A DNA stretch of 64,000 nt, taken from contig CAYFSL010000005.1 of NCBI GenBank assembly GCA_964345835.1, positions 10,130 to 74,129 on the forward strand. The letters run 5' to 3'. Each line of letters begins with the position of its first letter. The first letter of the stretch is position 1. This DNA is from JAAYEL01 sp964345835. Lineage in GTDB: Bacteria; Bacillota; Clostridia; Tissierellales; Peptoniphilaceae. This document shows positions 59,113 to 64,000 of this stretch, in pieces. A program made the position numbers and the translations under genes. The notes below the pieces were generated by a model. It was not told the origin of the DNA and searched no databases. It saw only the letters and a program-made list of their open reading frames with translations.

Positions 59113-59993
59113 TGGATAAAGTCTACGATATAGCTATAGTCGGAAGAGGACCTGCTGGTTTATCTGCTGCCCTTAATTGCTATGCTAGAAATAAAGATTT
59201 CGTTATAGTTGGTCCTAAAAGTGGGTCTGACAAGCTTTTGTCTACAAGTCAGGTGGACAATTACTTAGGGCTTAGTCCAGCCACAGGAGAGGAAATTAAC
59301 GAAATCTTCTTATCAACTATCGAAAAATATGAGCTTAATAATATAGATGCATCGGTTTCTAGTGTTTATTCTTTGCCCGATGGTTTTTTCTTAGAACTTA
59401 AGGATTCTACCATGGTTCAAGCTAGGTCTGTAATAGTAGCTACAGGTCTCAGCAGTAAGACTACAATAAAGGGAGAGAATCGATTTATAGGGAAGGGAAT
59501 AAGTTCCTGTGCTACTTGCGATGGCAATCTTTACAGGGATAAGGACCTAGTAGTTCTTGCCTATAGTGAGTCTGCTATTGAAGAAGCTAACTTCCTGGTT
59601 GATATTGTGAGGTCTATGACCTTGATCGACCTTATAGGAATTGCTGACAGGCTCGACCCAAGGATAAAGCTTTTAGATGCCAAGCCCCTGGAATTTGTCG
59701 GGGACAAGTATGCAGAGGTCCTTGTAACAGATAAGGGAGATCTTAAGGCTGACGGTTTTTTTGTCATAAGAGATGACAAGGCTGCTTCAGATATTATTCC
59801 AGGCATAGAGTTAGAGGATAAGCATATAAAAGTCGACAGAGATTTTGCTACAAATATCCCTGGCCTATATGCATGTGGAGATGTATGCGGAAGTCCCTAC
59901 CAGATAGCCAAGGCTGTTGGCGAGGGGAATGTTGCAGCTTTAAGTGCTTCGAAATTCATTGAACTAAGGAAGCTAAATAAACTTAAAAGATAA
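59112..59993 (+). CDS. Thioredoxin reductase-like flavoprotein lacking the NADPH motif
   Basis: A 293-residue protein of thioredoxin reductase form. FAD binding is by IAIVGRGPAGLSAAL (8-22), the redox disulfide is CATC (133-136) and the second FAD segment is YACGDVCGSPYQIAKAVGEG. The second Rossmann fold should carry GGGxSAxEE and HRRxxxR for NADPH. Here it reads LAYSESAIEE (149-158) with no HRR motif, and the family RQ is YQ. This resembles the ferredoxin-dependent flavin thioredoxin reductases of clostridia. It follows and overlaps the thioredoxin gene. The electron donor is inferred, not shown. Confidence 0.85.
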   Translation: MDKVYDIAIVGRGPAGLSAALNCYARNKDFVIVGPKSGSDKLLSTSQVDNYLGLSPATGEEINEIFLSTIEKYELNNIDASVSSVYSLPDGFFLELKDSTMVQARSVIVATGLSSKTTIKGENRFIGKGISSCATCDGNLYRDKDLVVLAYSESAIEEANFLVDIVRSMTLIDLIGIADRLDPRIKLLDAKPLEFVGDKYAEVLVTDKGDLKADGFFVIRDDKAASDIIPGIELEDKHIKVDRDFATNIPGLYACGDVCGSPYQIAKAVGEGNVAALSASKFIELRKLNKLKR

Positions 59994-59997
59994 AAGG

Positions 59998-60026
59998 GCT
60001 GTGCGTAAGGTTGCATGGCTTTTTTT
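59998..60026 (+). terminator. Terminator of the thioredoxin operon
   Basis: GCTGTGC (59998-60004) pairs with GCATGGC (60013-60019) with two G-U pairs, followed by TTTTTTT (60020-60026), within 35 bases of the reductase stop. Confidence 0.7.
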
Positions 60027-60078
60027 GTACATATTTGCCTTAATTTCATGAAATTACTAGCTTTAACTCATGAGCTTG

Positions 60079-60107
60079 TTAACAGGCTTGAATATTAATG
60101 TTATAAT
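60079..60107 (+). promoter_or_regulatory. Promoter of the transketolase gene
   Basis: TTAACA (60079-60084), 17 bases, TATAAT (60102-60107), 31 bases before ATG 60139. Confidence 0.6.
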
Positions 60108-60138
60108 CAACTAAGATATAAAAATATTTGGAGGGAAA

Positions 60139-62109
60139 ATGAGTAGAGAACAACTAGCTATTAATACTATCAGGGTACTTTCTTCTGAGATGATTGACAG
60201 GGCCAATTCAGGCCACCCAGGTCTACCTTTGGGGGCTGCGCCAATGGCATTTACCTTATGGGATAAGGTCATGAACCACAATCCTAAAAATCCTAATTGG
60301 ATTAATAGGGATAGGTTTATCCTTTCTGCAGGCCACGGATCAGCCTTAATTTACAGCCTATTACATCTATTTAATTATGGTCTAACTATAGACGACCTTA
60401 AAGATTTTAGGCAATTAGATTCTTTGACACCAGGCCACCCAGAATATGGCCACACTGTTGGTGTTGAAGCCACTACTGGACCTTTAGGTCAGGGACTTTC
60501 CATGGCGGTAGGTATGGCTATGGCGGAAAGACACCTTGCAGATACCTTTAACACTGAAGATGACAAGATTATAGACCACTACACCTATGCCCTAGTTGGC
60601 GATGGCTGTCTAATGGAAGGAATCACAAATGAGGCTTGCTCACTTGCTGGTACCCTGGGTCTTTCTAAATTAATAGTCCTTTATGATTCAAATAACATTT
60701 CAATTGAAGGAAGCACAGATATCGCCTTTACTGAAGATGTTAGAAAGAGGTTTGAAGCCTTAGGATTTAACACCTTCTTTGTTGAAGATGGCAACGATAC
60801 GGAAGCTATCTTAAAGGCAATTGAAGAGGCTAAAAAATCAACTGATAAACCCAACTTTATAGAAATAAAGACAAAGATAGGCTTTGGATCTCCTGCAGAA
60901 GGTAGCGAAAAGGCCCATGGGTCTCCACTTGGTAAGGAGGGAACAAAAGTCCTTAAGGACAACCTTTCTTGGGACTATGAAGAGGAATTCTTTGTCCCTG
61001 AAGAGGTTAAGGAATATATGGCTGAAAGACTAGAAGAGCTTGAGGCCCTTGAAGAAAGCTGGAATAAAGCCTACAAGACCTATGAAAAGAACCATCCTGA
61101 CCTTTATAAAAAACTTCAAAGATGGTTGACTAATGATTTTGATTATGATTTCCTAGATGGTAATGAATACAACAAGTTTGAAAAAGAATTGGCTTCTAGG
61201 GCTGCATCAGGAAAGTCCTTGAATGAGATTAGCCAATATGTAGACAATCTTTTTGGAGGGTCTGCAGACCTTGCCCCATCTAATAATTCTGAGATTAAAG
61301 GGTCACCATATATTACTAGGGATGATTTTTCAGGAAAGAATATCCACTTTGGGGTTAGGGAACACGCCATGGCTGCGATTGCAAATGGTATTGCCCTTCA
61401 TGGAGGCTTGACTCCATTTGTAGCAACCTTCTTTGTATTTTCAGACTACTTGAAGCCAGCCCTTCGTTTGTCCGCCCTTATGAATCAGAAAGTAATCTAT
61501 ATCTTTACCCATGATTCCATTGGGGTTGGGGAAGATGGACCAACCCACCAACCAATTGACCAAATGTCTATGGTTAGGGCAATTCCTAATGTTGTAAACT
61601 TTAGACCAGCTGACAATAGGGAAACTGCAGCTGCTTGGGCATATGCAGTTAAGGCATCAGGACATCCTGTAACCCTTGAATTAACTAGACAAACCCTAGC
61701 AGACCTTGAAGGGTCAGGAATGAAGGCTCAAAAAGGTGCTTACGTATTAAAGGAATTTGGCCAAACACCAGAATTAATCTTGATGGCTTCAGGTTCAGAG
61801 GTTAAGATAGCTTTAGATGTAGCAAAAAAACTTCACGAAGACGGAAAGAGCGTAAGAGTAGTATCTGTGCCATCATTTGAACTATTCGATAAGCAAGATG
61901 ACGAATATAAAGAGTCAGTACTTCCAAATGATATAAGAAAAAGAGTATCAATCGAAGTATTTAATGATGCAGGTTGGTATAAGTATGTTGGCCTAGATGG
62001 AAGGGTAATAAATCTTGAGAGATTTGGAGCATCCGCACCAGGTGGACAAGTATTTGACAACCTAGGATTTACAGCTGACAAAATATATGAACAAATAAAA
62101 GAAATGTAG
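60139..62109 (+). CDS. tkt: Transketolase
   Basis: A 656-residue thiamine diphosphate enzyme of the pentose phosphate pathway, moving two-carbon units between sugar phosphates. It has the N-terminal MIDRANSGHPGLPLGAAPMAF, GHGSALIYSLLHLFNY, the ThDP/metal segment YALVGDGCLMEGITNEACSLAGTL (GDG...N), the Pyr domain with FGGSADLAPSN, NIHFGVREHAMAAIANGIALHGG, VIYIFTHDSIGVGEDGPTHQPIDQ and a C-terminal domain with the SGSE phosphate loop. Full length. It may work with RpiB to make pentoses. GGAGG precedes ATG 60139. Monocistronic. Confidence 0.97.
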   Translation: MSREQLAINTIRVLSSEMIDRANSGHPGLPLGAAPMAFTLWDKVMNHNPKNPNWINRDRFILSAGHGSALIYSLLHLFNYGLTIDDLKDFRQLDSLTPGHPEYGHTVGVEATTGPLGQGLSMAVGMAMAERHLADTFNTEDDKIIDHYTYALVGDGCLMEGITNEACSLAGTLGLSKLIVLYDSNNISIEGSTDIAFTEDVRKRFEALGFNTFFVEDGNDTEAILKAIEEAKKSTDKPNFIEIKTKIGFGSPAEGSEKAHGSPLGKEGTKVLKDNLSWDYEEEFFVPEEVKEYMAERLEELEALEESWNKAYKTYEKNHPDLYKKLQRWLTNDFDYDFLDGNEYNKFEKELASRAASGKSLNEISQYVDNLFGGSADLAPSNNSEIKGSPYITRDDFSGKNIHFGVREHAMAAIANGIALHGGLTPFVATFFVFSDYLKPALRLSALMNQKVIYIFTHDSIGVGEDGPTHQPIDQMSMVRAIPNVVNFRPADNRETAAAWAYAVKASGHPVTLELTRQTLADLEGSGMKAQKGAYVLKEFGQTPELILMASGSEVKIALDVAKKLHEDGKSVRVVSVPSFELFDKQDDEYKESVLPNDIRKRVSIEVFNDAGWYKYVGLDGRVINLERFGASAPGGQVFDNLGFTADKIYEQIKEM

Positions 62110-62117
62110 GATTTTAC

Positions 62118-62156
62118 AGGCATTTTACCTATAAATAGGGTAGAATGCCTTTTTTC
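62118..62156 (+). terminator. Terminator after transketolase
   Basis: AGGCATTTTACC (62118-62129) pairs with GGGTAGAATGCCT (62138-62150) with one mismatch, followed by TTTTTC. Confidence 0.75.
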
Positions 62157-62208
62157 TTCTCCAATCTTGTTATCTATTTGATAAAATAAGAGTATATTGG
62201 GAGGGAAT

Positions 62209-62507
62209 ATGGATAAAATTGAGTTAATCTGCCCTAAGTGTGGCGGAAAAGTAGATATAAATGAAGAGCAAACGAGGGTAAAGTGGACCCTTTCAAATAT
62301 ATAGATGTTAAATTTACTGGAAGGACAGGGAATGGAGAAGCTGAAATTATCAAAAAAGATATAGGGGATGAAGACATCAGCCCAGCAAATATCGGTTACA
62401 GGCTAGATAAACACTCAAATCTTTTTGAGGGGGAGACTGTAATAGTTGAGGCTGAATCTGACAAGTATAGACTTTCTAAGAAAAATAAAAGCTACAAAGT
62501 AGGTTAA
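62209..62507 (+). pseudogene. Broken zinc-ribbon protein gene
   Basis: GGGAGGG precedes ATG 62209, which opens a frame of 31 codons with ICPKCGG, one half of a zinc ribbon, then KVDINEEQTRVKWTLSNI and a stop at 62302. A second frame, usable from a GTG at 62283 to 62507, encodes VDPFKYIDVKFTGRTGNGEA and ends DKYRLSKKNKSYKVG, like the repeat tail of zinc-ribbon surface/lipoprotein-like proteins of anaerobic cocci. The second CxxC and any membrane helix are missing. A frameshift with deletion is the simplest reading; two tiny genes are the alternative. Confidence 0.5.
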
Positions 62508-62544
62508 CAGTTGAGTGTGAATTATCAAGAAGGTTAATAAATGT

Positions 62545-62576
62545 GCTTTCGCCTAGGCGGAGGCTCCTATTTTTTT
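62545..62576 (+). terminator. Terminator before rlmD
   Basis: GCTTTCGCC (62545-62553) pairs with GGCGGAGGC (62556-62564), two G-U pairs, then TCCTATTTTTTT. TATAAT for the next gene is at 62592-62597. Confidence 0.6.
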
Positions 62577-62624
62577 GCCCCCATTTTCGTGTATAATATT
62601 AATATTAAATATAAAGGAAGAAAA

Positions 62625-64000
62625 ATGAAGAATAAATTAATTACATGTAAGATAACAAATGCTGAATATCCCAATATTTCCCTTGCTGAAAAAGATGGTA
62701 GTACTATCAGGTTTAAGGATGGCCTAATCGGTCAAACTGTAAGAGTTAAGAGGGGAAAAAACAAAAACGGTATCATCCAGGCTAAATATTATGACCTTGT
62801 TGAAAGGTCTCCATTAGAGACTCTTCCAGGTTGCCCTAGAGTAGACGAGTGTGGAGGTTGCCGCTATCAAAGACTTGACTATTTCCAAGAACTAAATTAC
62901 AAACTAGAATCCTTGAGAAAGCTTTATGAAAATATAGACTATGATAAGTACAAGCTTTTTATCAATCCTGCTCCAAGCCCCCTAGCCTATAGGAATAAGA
63001 TGGAATACACCTTTGGGGATGAAATCAAAGATGGACCACTAACCCTAGGCCTCCATAAAAAAGGCCGTTTTTATGAAATCATAGATAACTTTGGTTGTAA
63101 TATAGTCCATGAAGACTTTGAAAGAATCAGGCAGGAAGCCATGTTTTTCTTCGATTCAAAAGGATTTAGACCCTATCATAAGATAAGACAGACCGGGGCC
63201 CTTAAATTTCTAGTAGTTCGTAAGAGTTTTTCAACAGGTGAAATTATGGTAAGTCTTGTGACCAAAGAAGACCCATCCATAAACCAGGACCTACTAGATG
63301 AGTTCAAAGAAGAATTACTCCAATTAAACTTAGAAGGAAGGATTGAGAGCATTTTTCATATAATATCAAACTCAACCGCCGATGCAATCGTTCCAGATTC
63401 AACCATAAAACTATATGGAAAGGACCATATAACTGAAAGACTTTTAGGCCTAGACTTCAACATTTCGCCTTTCTCCTTCTTTCAACCAAACCCGATAGGG
63501 GCAGAAAAACTCTTTGAGAAAGCCCTAGACTATGCAGGAAACATAGAAGAAAAGCTTGTCTATGACCTTTACTGCGGTACAGGGACCATATCCCAAATAT
63601 TTGCTAAAAAAGCCAGGAGGGTTATAGGGGTTGAAATAGTAGAAGAAGCAGTAGAAAAGGCCAGGGAAAATGCCCGCCAAAACAAGCTATCCAACTGCCA
63701 ATTTATAGCGGGCGATGTCCTAGAACACCTAGCTTCACTAACCGAAGTTCCTGATGTCCTAGTCCTTGATCCCCCTCGTGAAGGGATCCACCCCAAGGCC
63801 ATAGACCAGATAATCGATATGTCTGCCCCAAAGGTAGTCTATATCTCCTGCAACCCCAAGACCCAGGTAAGGGACCTGGAGAAATTTATAGGGGCTGGCT
63901 ATAAGATAGAGAAGATGGAGTTTTTTGACCAATTTCCAAGAACAAGCCATGTTGAGACGGTTGCCCTTTTATCCCACCAAGAGGTCGAGAAGACTATTTA
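62625..64000 (+). CDS. rlmD: 23S rRNA (uracil-5-)-methyltransferase RlmD type, runs off the window
   Basis: An open frame of 458 codons from ATG 62625 (AAGGAAG upstream), cut at the window end; the last two bases are TA, so a stop may follow at once. It is a RumA/RlmD/RlmCD-type SAM enzyme that makes m5U in 23S rRNA. An N-terminal TRAM-like beta domain is followed by the Fe-S cysteines in CPRVDECGGCRYQ. Then come SFFQPNPIGAEKL, SAM motif VYDLYCGTGTISQIFA, VLDPPREGIHP and the catalytic Cys in VYISCNPKTQVRDL. The exact uridine cannot be told by eye. Confidence 0.9.
   Translation, partial: MKNKLITCKITNAEYPNISLAEKDGSTIRFKDGLIGQTVRVKRGKNKNGIIQAKYYDLVERSPLETLPGCPRVDECGGCRYQRLDYFQELNYKLESLRKLYENIDYDKYKLFINPAPSPLAYRNKMEYTFGDEIKDGPLTLGLHKKGRFYEIIDNFGCNIVHEDFERIRQEAMFFFDSKGFRPYHKIRQTGALKFLVVRKSFSTGEIMVSLVTKEDPSINQDLLDEFKEELLQLNLEGRIESIFHIISNSTADAIVPDSTIKLYGKDHITERLLGLDFNISPFSFFQPNPIGAEKLFEKALDYAGNIEEKLVYDLYCGTGTISQIFAKKARRVIGVEIVEEAVEKARENARQNKLSNCQFIAGDVLEHLASLTEVPDVLVLDPPREGIHPKAIDQIIDMSAPKVVYISCNPKTQVRDLEKFIGAGYKIEKMEFFDQFPRTSHVETVALLSHQEVEKTI

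Noticed and set aside
1..64000. tRNA, rRNA, SRP RNA, prophage, insertion sequence or CRISPR array
   Set aside because: Intergenic regions were read on both strands; no cloverleaf, transposase, integrase, phage gene or regular direct-repeat/spacer array was seen. An SRP RNA sometimes lies near dnaX, but the 190-base gap there holds only a promoter region and a terminator.

Overview
The window is a chromosomal replication-origin region from an AT-rich, low-GC Gram-positive anaerobe. The protein set (rpmH-rnpA-yidD-yidC-jag-mnmE-mnmG-rsmG on one side, dnaA-dnaN-S4-recF-gyrB-gyrA on the other), frequent AGG arginine codons, a surface-protein remnant with a decayed sorting signal, a thioredoxin reductase without an NADPH motif and the absence of any sporulation gene point to an anaerobic Gram-positive coccus, most likely Peptoniphilaceae (Anaerococcus/Peptoniphilus type). 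The placement is inference; no rRNA or tRNA gene is present to test it.

Layout. 1-5.3 kb (minus): a lipoprotein cut by the window edge, recR-ybaB-dnaX, then rpsF-ssb-rpsR and a conserved TIM-barrel protein. 5.4-8.3 kb (plus): a large M16C metallopeptidase. 8.5-15.2 kb (minus): nitroreductase, upp, rpiB, tsaC, a cation-diffusion facilitator, a MATE exporter, a HAD phosphatase and a SpoU methyltransferase. 15.4-16.9 kb (plus): pncB. 16.9-29.65 kb (minus): the block left of the origin: M42 peptidase, pta, a coiled-coil-expanded DUF4446 protein, parB, parA, cinA, three parS-like sites, rsmG, mnmG, mnmE, jag, yidC, yidD, rnpA, rpmH. 29.8-30.6 kb (plus): a phosphodiesterase gene inserted between rpmH and dnaA. 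30.6-32.5 kb: bipartite oriC around dnaA, with DnaA boxes upstream and DnaA boxes, a GC cluster and DnaA-trios downstream. 32.5-40.9 kb (plus): dnaN, S4 protein, recF, gyrB, gyrA and a partner-switching sigma cassette (STAS, degenerate RsbW-like protein, SigB/F-type sigma). 41-48.2 kb: a flavin reductase, then (minus) a MoxR-AAA/vWA pair, a DsrE-like protein, a P-type ATPase behind a probable yybP-ykoY manganese riboswitch, and a small membrane protein. 48.4-54.9 kb (plus): walJ, rlmH, a TtcA-like tRNA thiolase, uppP, two uncharacterised proteins, an MscS channel and a DUF951 protein. 54.9-55.5 kb: a decayed surface-protein gene. 55.7-58.6 kb (minus): a PfkB kinase and ftsH. 58.8-64 kb (plus): thioredoxin and reductase, transketolase, a broken zinc-ribbon gene and an rlmD-type methyltransferase running off the edge.

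Genes on both sides of dnaA mostly point away from it, as expected for bidirectional replication. The most unusual points are: (1) three identical parS-like palindromes whose central CG is replaced by TA, paired with a ParB lacking the usual GHxR motif; (2) an RsbW-like protein that has lost its ATP-binding residues while its STAS partner keeps the phosphorylatable serine; (3) a DUF4446 protein with a long inserted coiled coil; (4) a thioredoxin reductase without the NADPH motif; (5) a MATE gene whose homology extends upstream of any ATG/GTG/TTG; (6) a 10-bp-phased repeat array upstream of mscS. No prophage, insertion sequence or CRISPR array was seen.
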